From an uncultured Flavobacteriales bacterium (GTDB taxonomy: Bacteria; Bacteroidota; Bacteroidia; CAIKAF01), in NCBI GenBank assembly GCA_903825395.1, contig CAIKAF010000013.1, positions 37,256 to 101,255 on the forward strand: a stretch of DNA of 64,000 nucleotides. Direction: 5' to 3'. Below the pieces are notes generated by a model that did not search any database, had not been told where the DNA came from, and saw nothing but the letters and a program-made list of their open reading frames with translations. Each line of letters starts with the position of its first letter. The stretch's first letter is position 1. A program made the position numbers and the translations under genes. Positions 51,881 through 60,379 of this stretch are shown one piece after another.

Positions 51881-53302
51881 TTAAGAAACTAAATCTGGAA
51901 AAATCTGAAAAACGAGTAAGCAGATAACTAACAATACACCTAAGGCCAACAGGTTTAGAATAAAACCAAAGGATGCCATGTCGCGGACGGAAAGCGAATC
52001 ACTGTTGCTAAACACAATGGCATTGGGAGGAGTGGCCATTGGAAACATAAAAGCCATGCTGCTGGCTAATGTAACAGGAATAGCAAAAAATAAGGGGTGA
52101 AGCCCTAGGGTTTGAGCGGCATTAATGACTACCGGTACCATTAAAGTAACCAAGGCAACATTGCTCATTAATTCAGTTAAAAACAAAGCGCTGATAGAAA
52201 ACAGGGCCATTAAAACAAATGGATTTGAGATGCCCAAACTCAACAGGCCATTGGTTAAAATTTGAATCATTCCCGAGGATTCTAGTCCCTTAGCCAATGC
52301 AAAACCTCCTCCAAACAGAAGAATAACTCCCCAGGCCAGGTTCTGAGTGTCCGACCATTCAAGCAATGCCTTTTTTTTATGGCTAGGGTTTGGGTGATGC
52401 TCAGGTACCACAAACAGCAACAAGGCTCCCACCAAAGCAACTGAGGCATCAGAAACCGGCAGGTTTAGCCAGCGGCTAATCCAAGGCCCAAACATCCAAC
52501 CGGTGATTGTGAAAACAAAAATACCAATCAGTCTTTTTTGATTGGAATTTAGGTTTATGGGTTGGCCAAAAATATCCTGCTCTGAGAAATCAACCTCAAT
52601 ATTTTTAGCATCCCATTTTTGGCTGAGTAAGATGTACATCAAAATCAGTAACATGGCTGCAAATGGAACACCGATAGCCATCCAAGAGAAAAATCCCAAT
52701 GAAATTCCGGTAAATTGCTCGCTCATCCCGCGAAGCACAGAGTTAGGGGGTGTACCAATCAAAGTAGCTACTCCACCAATACTGCTGGAATAGGCCAAAG
52801 CTAAAAGCAATCTTTTGCGAAATTGGGGAGCCCAACTGCCTCGAATAAAAGGGAACACTGAAATGGCCATGGGTAGCATCATCATGGTTGTTGCCGTATT
52901 GCTAATCCACATACTTAACAGAGCGGTGGCCAGAGAAAAGCCAAGCAATAATCGTTTAGGCTGATTGCCTGTTTTATGAAGAATCCATTTTGCGGTGGCC
53001 GTGTGAACATGGTATTTTTCCAAGCCTAAGGCCAAAAGGAAGCCTCCAAGAAACAGAAAAACAACCTCATGCCCATAAGCTGCAGCTGTTGTTTTTAGAT
53101 CCAGAATATCTAAACCAGGAAAAAGAATCAAGGGAAGAAGAGCAGTTACAGGCATTGGAACGGCTTGAGAAATCCACCAAATTAACATCCATACCGTTGA
53201 GAACGTAATAGGGAATAATTCTGGGTGATGCAGTACTTGAGAAGTAAGGTAGGCCACAATCCAAGCGATAATAGGGCCTAGAAGAATCTTTATAAAGGTC
53301 AT
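51881..53302 (-). CDS. SLC13/DASS-family sodium:dicarboxylate-type transporter
   Basis: 473 residues with about 12 membrane helices. Family features: PMPVTALLPLILFPGLDIL, the repeated hairpin region SNTATTMMMLPMAISVFPF (Ser-Asn-Thr motif of the sodium site), then a second SNVALVTLMVPVVINAA, and SMAFMFPMATPPNAIVFSNS. DASS carriers import dicarboxylates, citrate or sulfate with Na+. The substrate is not resolved. The ATG at 53302 is favoured over 53335 by family length and by a TACATTTG box 3 nt upstream. Confidence 0.9.
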   Translation of the reverse strand: MTFIKILLGPIIAWIVAYLTSQVLHHPELFPITFSTVWMLIWWISQAVPMPVTALLPLILFPGLDILDLKTTAAAYGHEVVFLFLGGFLLALGLEKYHVHTATAKWILHKTGNQPKRLLLGFSLATALLSMWISNTATTMMMLPMAISVFPFIRGSWAPQFRKRLLLALAYSSSIGGVATLIGTPPNSVLRGMSEQFTGISLGFFSWMAIGVPFAAMLLILMYILLSQKWDAKNIEVDFSEQDIFGQPINLNSNQKRLIGIFVFTITGWMFGPWISRWLNLPVSDASVALVGALLLFVVPEHHPNPSHKKKALLEWSDTQNLAWGVILLFGGGFALAKGLESSGMIQILTNGLLSLGISNPFVLMALFSISALFLTELMSNVALVTLMVPVVINAAQTLGLHPLFFAIPVTLASSMAFMFPMATPPNAIVFSNSDSLSVRDMASFGFILNLLALGVLLVICLLVFQIFPDLVS

Positions 53303-53305
53303 GGT

Positions 53306-53313
53306 CAAATGTA
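53306..53313 (-). promoter_or_regulatory. -7 box TACATTTG, 3 nt before the start codon
   Basis: Minus-strand TACATTTG, a full match, then ACC and the ATG at 53302. It lies in the 36-bp gap downstream of the EamA gene and predicts leaderless transcription of the carrier gene. Confidence 0.6.
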
Positions 53314-53338
53314 AGGAATGGGAGCGAACTGCCATGCT

Positions 53339-54253
53339 CTACATAGAAGAATCGCTGGAGCTGATTTCCTGATTTTGAGGTTTCTTAAGCAGCCCATACC
53401 CTAAAATTCCCCCTAGAATAATCAAGCTTCCCAAATAGAAGGTCCAGCTTAATTCTTGGTTTTCATTAAATATCCAGGCGGCCAAAACAAATCCGTAAAT
53501 GGGCTCTAGATTGATGGCAAGAACCACACTATAGGCCGAAATTTTGGTCAATAATTTGAGGGTTACCGCAAAGGTATAGGCAGTGCAAATTGACCCCAAG
53601 ACGAAGGTTAGAAACAAGTCCATTCCGCCGGGCAAGGTGTGTAGAGATTCAGGCGCCCACCAGATTAAACATAATCCTAAGCCCACCCAAGCACCAATCA
53701 TTTCACCCCAGGCAATGAACAGTCCGGAAGTCCCGGTAAGGGCTAATTTGCGATTCAAAATGGTAAAAATGCCGGATAAACTGGCAGAAATAAGGCCCAC
53801 AGTTATTCCGGTTTCAAACTGAGGAACAACGCCAATAATCATCCACAACCCAAAACCAATGATGATTCCAACCAAGGGCTCCATCCAGCCAATTTTAGTT
53901 CGAAAGAAAAGAGGCTCTAAAAAGGCCACAAACAAGGTGGTGGCGCTCATGCTGGCCAAGGTAACCGATACGTTCGAAATTTTAATGGCTTGAAAAAAGG
54001 TGGCCCAATGGGCGCCAACGACCAAGCCTGTGGCCATGGAAAGAAAGAGCATTTTCCAGAATTTTTTGGGAATTACCCCTGCCTTAAATAAAAAGGGGAA
54101 CAAGCACAAGGCGGCAAACAAAACCCTCCACCAAACTAAGGTTACTCCATCTAGGCTAATCCACTTTCCAAGAATACCTGTAAATCCAAAAATGAAAACG
54201 GTAAGATGCAAAAGCCCCTGACTTTTCCATCCTGCTTCAGGAGTCCAACCCAT
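53339..54253 (-). CDS. DMT-superfamily EamA permease
   Basis: 304 residues with ten membrane helices in two EamA repeats: WKSQGLLHLTVFIFGFTGIL, GLVVGAHWATFFQAIKISNV, TLFVAFLEPLFFRTKI for the first; GLFIAWGEMIGAWVGLGLCL, TAYTFAVTLKLLTKISAYSV and NLEPIYGFVLAAWIFNENQE for the second. The family exports or exchanges small metabolites. The substrate is unknown. It lies 4 bp after the CcmD-like gene, so it is at the end of the ccm series. Confidence 0.88.
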   Translation of the reverse strand: MGWTPEAGWKSQGLLHLTVFIFGFTGILGKWISLDGVTLVWWRVLFAALCLFPFLFKAGVIPKKFWKMLFLSMATGLVVGAHWATFFQAIKISNVSVTLASMSATTLFVAFLEPLFFRTKIGWMEPLVGIIIGFGLWMIIGVVPQFETGITVGLISASLSGIFTILNRKLALTGTSGLFIAWGEMIGAWVGLGLCLIWWAPESLHTLPGGMDLFLTFVLGSICTAYTFAVTLKLLTKISAYSVVLAINLEPIYGFVLAAWIFNENQELSWTFYLGSLIILGGILGYGLLKKPQNQEISSSDSSM

Positions 54254-54257
54254 ACAT

Positions 54258-54722
54258 TTAAGATGGCAATTGCTCTACCGCGTTCAATTTACGTTGAAGG
54301 TAGATGAGGTATGCCACTATGCCGGTAAACAATGTAAATACCACAGCAATGACCACCCATATTTTTCCATCTTTCCGCATGCCTGTTGCCATTTCAATGA
54401 CGTTGGCCTCCACATAAATGGTTCGAGCTTCGGCCGATTGCCAGATTTCAATCTGGTTTTCTACATATACTCCTTCTGTGCTTTGACATTTTACCGAAAT
54501 TCGGTAGGGAAATGCCTGTGCTGGCAACTGTTTTTTAAGCAAAACCTGTGCGGTAGAGCTGAGCTCAAAAAAGGTTGTATCGCATTCACCCACTTGAAAG
54601 GACTTGACTCCTCCGTTTAAGCGGTTCAAATCTACCAATGTATCTGCTGAGGCATTGGCATGCACTTGGAATGGAACAGCAGTCAACAAAATGGAGAACA
54701 GGAAAAGTTTAATGTGTTGCAT
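54258..54722 (-). CDS. CcmD-like protein with an N-terminal exported domain
   Basis: 154 residues. N-terminal signal peptide (IKLFLFSILLTAVPFQVHA), a periplasmic beta-rich domain of about 90 residues (with Cys at GECDTT and KCQST), and a C-terminal segment KIWVVIAVVFTLFTGIVAYL, IYLQRKL. That segment has the look and position of a CcmD protein, normally a 40-70 residue peptide that follows ccmC. The gene overlaps the ccmC end by 14 bp. A CcmD domain fused to an exported domain would be unusual; alternatively the resemblance is only general. Confidence 0.55.
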   Translation of the reverse strand: MQHIKLFLFSILLTAVPFQVHANASADTLVDLNRLNGGVKSFQVGECDTTFFELSSTAQVLLKKQLPAQAFPYRISVKCQSTEGVYVENQIEIWQSAEARTIYVEANVIEMATGMRKDGKIWVVIAVVFTLFTGIVAYLIYLQRKLNAVEQLPS

Positions 54723-55380
54723 TCGTGTTGCGGGTTAAACGTTGAATTCGAAAGCTAAGGTTGGCCATCCAAAAGCCCATCAGAGTCCAGCCTAAAATGG
54801 CCGGATAAAAGACCAATCGCATGTCATTTTTTAAATCCTTGTAATTCCCGAAACCTGGGTTTCCCCCTTTACCGGGGTGAAGGGAATCGACATCTTGCAT
54901 TCTGGGTAAAATGACAATCAAGACCACCATCAATACAAAAGCGAAAATGCCATAAACGGCCGAGATTTCAGCGCGCTTTCGGGCGTCGGAAATGGAGCTT
55001 CGCAATACCATATAAGCCAGGTAGGCAAGTATGGTAATAGCGGCTCCGTTGAGCTGCGGATCTTTGGTCCAAAACGTATCCCAGGTAAAGCGGGCCCAAA
55101 TCATTCCCGTGGCAATTCCAATTAGGCCATACACCAAGGCCACTTGGGTTAAGGCCAGCGATTTTTCATCGTTCAGGCTGTTGTTGGTTCTAAGATAAAC
55201 AATGCCATGAACCACGGCGGCCAGCAACAAAACGAACATAGAAAACCACATGGTAACGTGCCAATACAGATTTCGTATGGTTTCATGCAAAACGGGCTGA
55301 ACAGATACCTCGCCCAGGAAGGCCATTGGAATGACCCAAATCATGGTCAAAATGGCCGCTATTTTCAGGTAATTTTTCAT
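54709..55380 (-). CDS. ccmC: Cytochrome c biogenesis protein CcmC (haem exporter)
   Basis: 223 residues from the ATG at 55380 (MKNYLKIAA). Six membrane helices. The haem-handling tryptophan-rich region reads FTWDTFWTKDPQLNGAAITI, with conserved His residues in NLYWHVTMWFSM and VVHGIVYLRT. CcmC loads haem onto CcmE for System I cytochrome c maturation. Like many Bacteroidota, the cluster here lacks a visible ccmA or ccmE. Neighbours are ccmB upstream (gap of 5 bp) and the CcmD-like gene downstream. Confidence 0.9.
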   Translation of the reverse strand: MKNYLKIAAILTMIWVIPMAFLGEVSVQPVLHETIRNLYWHVTMWFSMFVLLLAAVVHGIVYLRTNNSLNDEKSLALTQVALVYGLIGIATGMIWARFTWDTFWTKDPQLNGAAITILAYLAYMVLRSSISDARKRAEISAVYGIFAFVLMVVLIVILPRMQDVDSLHPGKGGNPGFGNYKDLKNDMRLVFYPAILGWTLMGFWMANLSFRIQRLTRNTNATH

Positions 55381-55385
55381 GGATT

Positions 55386-56045
55386 TTAATCGCGCCAAAG
55401 GTATGGAAATAAGATGTATCCTAGGGAAACGACCAAGGTGGTCAACAGCAACAGCATGGCCAAGTACATTTGGGCTTGGCTTATTCCGCCCTGAAGACAA
55501 AAAATACTGCCTTTGCTGGCCGCCATCAGGGTGGGAACCATAAGTGGTAACCCCAATACCGCGGAAAGTCCGGCTCCATTTCCGGCAACCGAAGCGATGG
55601 CGGCCATAAAGGTGCCCAGGGCTGCGGCAGCGGCACTTCCTGCTGCCACCAGTAAGACCAACATTCCAACCCCATTTCCGGGAATGCCCATCAGAATTCC
55701 GAACATGGAAAAGCCCATTATTCCAGTAAGCCCATTGAACATCATTTGGTAGCCCATTCGGGCTAAAATCAACTGTCCGGGTTTAAGCCAAAAGTACAGC
55801 AGGATTTTTTTCCCTGTTCCCTCAGCTGAAAAGGCCCTGGAGCTGGAATTGACGACCGAAAACAATAAGATAATCCACAATAAGCCTACCCAGGTTTCAA
55901 TGTCTTGAACGGCTCCAATGGCTTGGTATGCAACAACCAAGGTAACCACTACATACAATAAAGCACCTTGAATTCCGGCTTTTTGCCTGAGTTCCATCCT
56001 CCATTCGTGCTGAATCCAGGTCCAAATTAGCCTCAGATTGTTCAT
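55386..56045 (-). CDS. ccmB: Haem exporter protein CcmB
   Basis: 219 residues with six membrane helices, starting WIQHEWRMELRQKAGIQGAL, then LWIILLFSVVNSSSRAFSAE, QLILARMGYQMMFNGLTGIM and SAVLGLPLMVPTLMAASKGS, all in the CcmB pattern. It is the membrane subunit of the CcmAB transporter for cytochrome c maturation. Its ATG overlaps the RNase stop (ATGA), so the beta-CASP RNase and ccm genes share a transcript. Confidence 0.9.
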   Translation of the reverse strand: MNNLRLIWTWIQHEWRMELRQKAGIQGALLYVVVTLVVAYQAIGAVQDIETWVGLLWIILLFSVVNSSSRAFSAEGTGKKILLYFWLKPGQLILARMGYQMMFNGLTGIMGFSMFGILMGIPGNGVGMLVLLVAAGSAAAAALGTFMAAIASVAGNGAGLSAVLGLPLMVPTLMAASKGSIFCLQGGISQAQMYLAMLLLLTTLVVSLGYILFPYLWRD

Positions 56046-57439
56046 GGAATTTCAAATTCCTGTTGAAGTTCGGGGATGATCACGCCTGAAAATCCATGGG
56101 CTTCAAGGCGCTCGGCCCAGTTTTTTTGAACATCTTCTTCCCCATGTACCAGGAAAATAGTCTTAAGCTGCTCAGGGTTTTGCAACCGCAAATAATCCAA
56201 CATTTCCTGATAATCTGCATGGCCACTAAAGCTGCCGGCCTGAACTACACTGGCTCGTACGGTAATTTCTTCTCCAAATAACCGAACGGATTTTGCGCCA
56301 GAGCGAAGGTGGCCCCCCAAGGTAGAAGGCTCTGCATACCCAACCACCAAAATGGCATTTTTAGGGTTTGATAGGTGGTTGTACAGGTGGTGCCGAATTC
56401 GGCCTGCATCCATCATTCCACTCGCCGAAATAATAACCGCCCCACCTTGTATGGAATTGATGGCTTTACTCTCTTCGACGTTTTCAGTGAAATATAGGTT
56501 CGGGAATCCAAAGGGAGAGGCATCAAAGGAAAGATAGCGCTGGAAACGCGCATTGAATGCGCCCAAATGCTGCTTGAAGATTTCTGTTCCTTTGGTGGCT
56601 AAAGGGCTATCGATGAAAATCGGAATATCAGGTAAGGATTCAAAATTATGCAGGTAATCAAGAGCAAAGATCAATTCTTGTGTTCTTCCAATGGAAAATG
56701 CCGGAATCAGTAATTTTCCTCGTTGCTTGATGCAGACCTGCTGAATCAAATCTCTAAGTTCAAAGGGGCCAAACCGCTCTTCTTCATGAAGGCGGTCTCC
56801 ATAGGTGCTTTCGCAAATCAGATAATCGACCGGCGGCAGGGGTACTGGCGGCTTCAGCATGCCGGGTTCCGGTCTTCCGATATCTCCCGTAAAACCAAGT
56901 CGGGTAACCTTGTTGTCCTCGGTTATTTCAAGGACCACGGCCGCGCTACCCAACAGATGCCCATTCTCGAAGAAGCTGAATTGAATTTCAGGCGACAGTT
57001 CAACAGAAGCCTGCTCCTTAACAGGTCGAATAAATTTCAAACACTGTTCTGCATCTTTGATTGTGTAGAGAGGTTTGCGGGGTGCTTCTTTTGGGTGGCG
57101 TTTGCTGAAAAAAGCAGCATCGGCTTCCTGAATGTGCGCGGAATCCAACAGCATGATTTCCAATAAATCGGCTGTGGCCGGGGTACAATAAATTGGTCCT
57201 GAAAATCCTTGTTTTACCAACATGGGAAGCAAGCCGGAGTGATCGATATGGGCATGCGATAAAACCACAGCATCCAGTTCCCCGGGATTAAAGCCAAAAT
57301 GCCGATTTAAGACTTTGAATCTGGGGTCATAGCCTTGGAATAAACCACAATCCAACAAAACTTGAACGCCTTGCTGGGTTTTGATTAGGTGTTTGCTGCC
57401 GGTGACTGTCTTTGCAGCCCCATAAAATGTTAATTTCAC
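56042..57439 (-). CDS. MBL-fold beta-CASP ribonuclease (RNase J/CPSF73-like)
   Basis: 465 residues from a GTG at 57439 (VKLTFYGAAKTVTGS). The metallo-beta-lactamase core has VLSHAHIDHSGLLPMLVKQG (HxHxDH), and the beta-CASP insert has IPAFSIGRTQELIFAL, FIDSPLATKGTEIF, VIISASGMMDAGRIRHHL, NAILVVGYAEPSTLGG, then SGHADYQEM and FLVHGEE. Such enzymes act as RNA endo- or exonucleases with two zinc ions. The frame from 57592 adds 51 residues that overlap the divergent gene, and the family starts at the GTG. A TACTTTTA box lies 4 nt upstream. Confidence 0.9.
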   Translation of the reverse strand: MKLTFYGAAKTVTGSKHLIKTQQGVQVLLDCGLFQGYDPRFKVLNRHFGFNPGELDAVVLSHAHIDHSGLLPMLVKQGFSGPIYCTPATADLLEIMLLDSAHIQEADAAFFSKRHPKEAPRKPLYTIKDAEQCLKFIRPVKEQASVELSPEIQFSFFENGHLLGSAAVVLEITEDNKVTRLGFTGDIGRPEPGMLKPPVPLPPVDYLICESTYGDRLHEEERFGPFELRDLIQQVCIKQRGKLLIPAFSIGRTQELIFALDYLHNFESLPDIPIFIDSPLATKGTEIFKQHLGAFNARFQRYLSFDASPFGFPNLYFTENVEESKAINSIQGGAVIISASGMMDAGRIRHHLYNHLSNPKNAILVVGYAEPSTLGGHLRSGAKSVRLFGEEITVRASVVQAGSFSGHADYQEMLDYLRLQNPEQLKTIFLVHGEEDVQKNWAERLEAHGFSGVIIPELQQEFEIP

Positions 57440-57443
57440 GCAG

Positions 57444-57451
57444 TAAAAGTA
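57444..57451 (-). promoter_or_regulatory. -7-like box TACTTTTA, 4 nt before the GTG start
   Basis: Minus-strand TACTTTTA, then CTGC and the GTG at 57439. It matches seven of eight positions. Together with the plus-strand box at 57461-57468 it makes two face-to-face promoters in 34 bp. Confidence 0.45.
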
Positions 57452-57460
57452 GGTATTTGC

Positions 57461-57468
57461 TACATTTA
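57461..57468 (+). promoter_or_regulatory. -7-like box TACATTTA, 5 nt before the start codon
   Basis: TACATTTA, then CTCTG and the ATG at 57474. It matches seven of eight positions of TAnnTTTG and again predicts a leaderless message for the MbnP-like gene. Confidence 0.45.
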
Positions 57469-57473
57469 CTCTG

Positions 57474-58214
57474 ATGATTTTACGCCTGGCTTTCTTTTTT
57501 ATTCTTTTTCCTTTCCTTGGCTGCACCAACAGCGATGCCGATGTTGAAATTCTGCCCGTTTTAGAATGGGAAGGGCAATCTCTAGTCCTCAATCAAGATG
57601 TGAATCGCAATGGGCAATCCCTACGCTTTACTGAAATTTCATTTTACATCTCTGATTTTCATGTTCTGCAAGGGAATACCAAATCCAACCCTCAGGGAAT
57701 TTCGTTGATAAAAAATGGGGAGGGTCGGTTTTGGGTGGTTGTGCCTCAAAGTGCAATTCCAGATACCTTTTATTTTAGTTTGGGCGTGCCAAATAGCTTG
57801 AATGATTCAACCGGAAGCCTGGCCATTCCGGCTTGGCAATATGGAGATGAACACCCTTTGTCTGCGGCTCAAAACATGTATTGGTCTTGGAAGCCCGGTT
57901 ATGTTTTTATGAAGTTGGAGGGCCGAATTGATTTGGACGGAGACGGGCAATACATGTCGGCAGGGGAAACCTTTTCCATTCATACCGGTTTGAATTCGTT
58001 GCTGCGCGTGATTTCCCTTCCCAATCCCAGCGCTGAATTGGCTTCTAAATATGCATTGAAAATGGACTTAGCCCGCTTGCTGGAGGGCTATGACATGCAG
58101 GGCGATGGCTTAAATGTACACGCCATGAGCCCCACCGACGCCGACTATGCCCGCACTGAATACATCAGCAATCGGCTTGCCTCAGCCTTTTATGCCCTTG
58201 AAGCCATTCCTTAA
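57474..58214 (+). CDS. MbnP-like copper-associated lipoprotein
   Basis: 246 residues. Lipobox FPFLGC (Cys17). It matches the MbnP pattern: LRFTEISFYISDFHVLQG, FYFSLGVPNSLNDSTG, NMYWSWKPGYVFMKLEGRID and FSIHTGLNS. MbnP proteins bind copper through oxidised Trp in partnership with the dihaem enzyme MbnH. The next gene encodes such a dihaem protein and its ATG lies 22 bp inside this gene, so they act as a pair. Probably anchored in the outer membrane facing the periplasm. Confidence 0.85.
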   Translation: MILRLAFFFILFPFLGCTNSDADVEILPVLEWEGQSLVLNQDVNRNGQSLRFTEISFYISDFHVLQGNTKSNPQGISLIKNGEGRFWVVVPQSAIPDTFYFSLGVPNSLNDSTGSLAIPAWQYGDEHPLSAAQNMYWSWKPGYVFMKLEGRIDLDGDGQYMSAGETFSIHTGLNSLLRVISLPNPSAELASKYALKMDLARLLEGYDMQGDGLNVHAMSPTDADYARTEYISNRLASAFYALEAIP

Positions 58215-59043
58215 ACTTTGCTGCCTGGTTTGTTTTTTAAGCAGCTGTGCCCTAGGATCAGCCGATAAAAAAAATGAAGACATCGACTCCACGGCCTATG
58301 TAGCTTTGGGGAAAGCCTTGTTTTTTGAAACCGCTTGGTCAAACCAAGGCACCATTTCATGCGCCCATTGCCATCGACCAGCCTTGGCCTATTCCGATAC
58401 CCTGAGGGTGGCCGGTGGAAACACCAAGAATGTACCTGCCAGAAACATTCCTTCCTTGTTGGGAGTGGGGCAAAAACAACACCTGAATTGGGATGGAGGC
58501 GTACACACATTGGAAGAACAGGCCTTAATTCCACTTCATGCCGATGGAGATTTTGGACTGCCGCCGGCAAAGGCACTAGAACGACTAAAGGGCAAACCCT
58601 ACCTGCAGGACTTGAACGGGCCACTTGACCTGAAAACGGCGATGGTAGCCTTGGCAAAATTTCAGGAAACCCTACAGGCGCCAAAGCCCATATTAGATGA
58701 AGATTATCAAATCGGATTGGAATGGTTTCAACAGAATCAGTGCCATTCCTGCCATTCTGGCTCAGGCTGGACCGACGGAAAATTTCACCGCCTTCCGGGC
58801 ATTGAGCCGGGGCCGGATTTGGGACGCTACCGAATCACGGGTTTGCCTCAGGATTCGTTTGCCTTTAGAACGCCCGCTCTAAATACCAGCTGGCTTAGTC
58901 CTCCCTTTTTGCACGATGGTCAGGCGCAAAACCTGAATGAGGTAATGCGGGCCCATGGATTTGAAATCAGCCCTACAGAACGTGAAATTCTGCAGCGTTT
59001 CTTGCAACGCATCGCTGGAATCGCCGATGGAAAAAGGCCTTAG
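58192..59043 (+). CDS. MbnH-like dihaem cytochrome c peroxidase family lipoprotein
   Basis: 283 residues from the ATG at 58192 (MPLKPFLKLCC), with lipobox LSSCA. Two haem c motifs are visible: ISCAHCHRP and CHSCHSGSGW. The di-haem peroxidase/MauG-type pattern continues with ARNIPSLLGVGQ, LNWDGGVHTLEEQALIPL, PLDLKTAMVALAKF, FRTPALNTSWLSPPFLHDGQ. MbnH-type enzymes oxidise Trp in MbnP to a kynurenine-like product. The upstream MbnP-like gene overlaps it. It needs haem attachment, so the ccm genes next door fit its maturation. Confidence 0.88.
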   Translation: MPLKPFLKLCCLVCFLSSCALGSADKKNEDIDSTAYVALGKALFFETAWSNQGTISCAHCHRPALAYSDTLRVAGGNTKNVPARNIPSLLGVGQKQHLNWDGGVHTLEEQALIPLHADGDFGLPPAKALERLKGKPYLQDLNGPLDLKTAMVALAKFQETLQAPKPILDEDYQIGLEWFQQNQCHSCHSGSGWTDGKFHRLPGIEPGPDLGRYRITGLPQDSFAFRTPALNTSWLSPPFLHDGQAQNLNEVMRAHGFEISPTEREILQRFLQRIAGIADGKRP

Positions 59044-59120
59044 ATTCGTTTGTACCTCTTTAAAAGAGTGATTTTTACCATGAGCCGTTCAACAATTCCC
59101 CGTTCGCCGTTGTTTTTTCG

Positions 59121-59128
59121 TAAATTTA
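59121..59128 (+). promoter_or_regulatory. -7-like box TAAATTTA upstream of paaA
   Basis: TAAATTTA matches seven of eight positions of TAnnTTTG and lies 18 nt before the paaA ATG at 59147. It is the best candidate in the 103-bp gap. Confidence 0.35.
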
Positions 59129-59146
59129 CTGCCTAAAGCCTGTCCC

Positions 59147-60082
59147 ATGGAAAAAGACGATTTACAACGGTTATTTGATTCTAAGATAGAACAAGAAATA
59201 CGCATTGAGCCCAAAGATTGGATGCCTGAAGCCTACCGTAAAACCAATTTACGGCAGATCAGCCAGCACGCCCATTCTGAAGTGGTGGGAATGTTGCCCG
59301 AGGCAAATTGGATTACGCGGGCTCCCAGTCTTCGCCGAAAAGTAGCCCTGTTGGCAAAGGTTCAAGACGAAGCCGGACATGGCTTGTACCTCTACAGCGC
59401 CGCTGAAACGCTAGGAACTTCTAGAGATGAAATGCTGGACGATTTACACAGCGGCAAAGCCAAATATTCTTCCATTTTCAATTATCCAACACTCAATTGG
59501 GCCGACATTGGCGCCATCGGTTGGTTGGTGGACGGGGCAGCCATCACCAATCAAGTGGCTTTATGCCGAACCTCGTACGGCCCCTATGCCCGTGCCATGG
59601 TACGCATTTGCAAAGAAGAAAGTTTCCATCAACGCCAAGGCTACGAAATTATGATGTCCATGTCTTTCGGAACAGCTGAACAAAAAGCCATGGCTCAAGA
59701 TGCCCTGAACCGCTGGTGGTGGCCTGCATTGATGATGTTCGGCCCCAACGACAGCGAAAGTGTACACAGCCAGCAATCCTTAGATTGGAAAATCAAACGC
59801 GTTTCAAACGATGATTTGCGCCAGGAATTTGTGGACAAAAGCATCCCTCAAATTGAATACTTAGGTCTGACCATCCCCGATCCTGATTTGAAATGGAACG
59901 AGGAGCGGGGGCATTATGATTTTGGAGCCATCGATTGGGCAGAATTCTACCGGGTGATTTCCGGTAACGGCCCCTGCAACAAAGAACGCTTGGAAGCCCG
60001 TCTAAAGGCACATGAAGAGGGCGCTTGGGTTCGTGAAGCTGCTCTGGCCTTCGCCAATAAACGCCAAACCAACGTCGCTTAA
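59147..60082 (+). CDS. paaA: Phenylacetyl-CoA epoxidase subunit A
   Basis: 311 residues, the di-iron catalytic subunit that epoxidises the ring of phenylacetyl-CoA with O2. Metal-site motifs are [18 protein letters not shown] (ExxH) and [15 protein letters not shown] (ExxH). Other family segments are [40 protein letters not shown] and [17 protein letters not shown]. It is the first gene of paaABCD, 9 bp before paaB. The function needs the reductase PaaE, which is not in the window. Confidence 0.97.
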   Translation: MEKDDLQRLFDSKIEQEIRIEPKDWMPEAYRKTNLRQISQHAHSEVVGMLPEANWITRAPSLRRKVALLAKVQDEAGHGLYLYSAAETLGTSRDEMLDDLHSGKAKYSSIFNYPTLNWADIGAIGWLVDGAAITNQVALCRTSYGPYARAMVRICKEESFHQRQGYEIMMSMSFGTAEQKAMAQDALNRWWWPALMMFGPNDSESVHSQQSLDWKIKRVSNDDLRQEFVDKSIPQIEYLGLTIPDPDLKWNEERGHYDFGAIDWAEFYRVISGNGPCNKERLEARLKAHEEGAWVREAALAFANKRQTNVA

Positions 60083-60091
60083 TTTATTTTT

Positions 60092-60379
60092 ATGAATGCT
60101 AAAAATTGGCCTCTTTTTGAGGTGTTTATACGCAGTAAAAACGGCTTGAGCCATAAGCATGTGGGAAGCTTGCACGCCGCCGATCCGGCCATGGCACTCG
60201 AAAACGCCCGCGATGTGTACTGCCGTCGAAACGAAGGCGTTTCCATCTGGGTGGTTCCTTCTGATTCCATCACAGCTTCAGACCCCGGAGATGCCGAAGA
60301 ACTGTACGAACCCGCAAAAGATAAAATTTACAGGCATCCTACCTTTTATTCCATTCCCGACGAAATCGGACACATGTGA
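60092..60379 (+). CDS. paaB: Phenylacetyl-CoA epoxidase subunit B
   Basis: 95 residues: WPLFEVFIRSKNGLSHKHVG, SLHAADPAMALENARDVYCR and RRNEGVSIWVVPSDSI, the complete PaaB pattern. PaaB bridges or regulates the AC catalytic unit of the epoxidase. Its TGA overlaps the paaC ATG (60379). It ends with SIPDEIGHM. Confidence 0.96.
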   Translation: MNAKNWPLFEVFIRSKNGLSHKHVGSLHAADPAMALENARDVYCRRNEGVSIWVVPSDSITASDPGDAEELYEPAKDKIYRHPTFYSIPDEIGHM

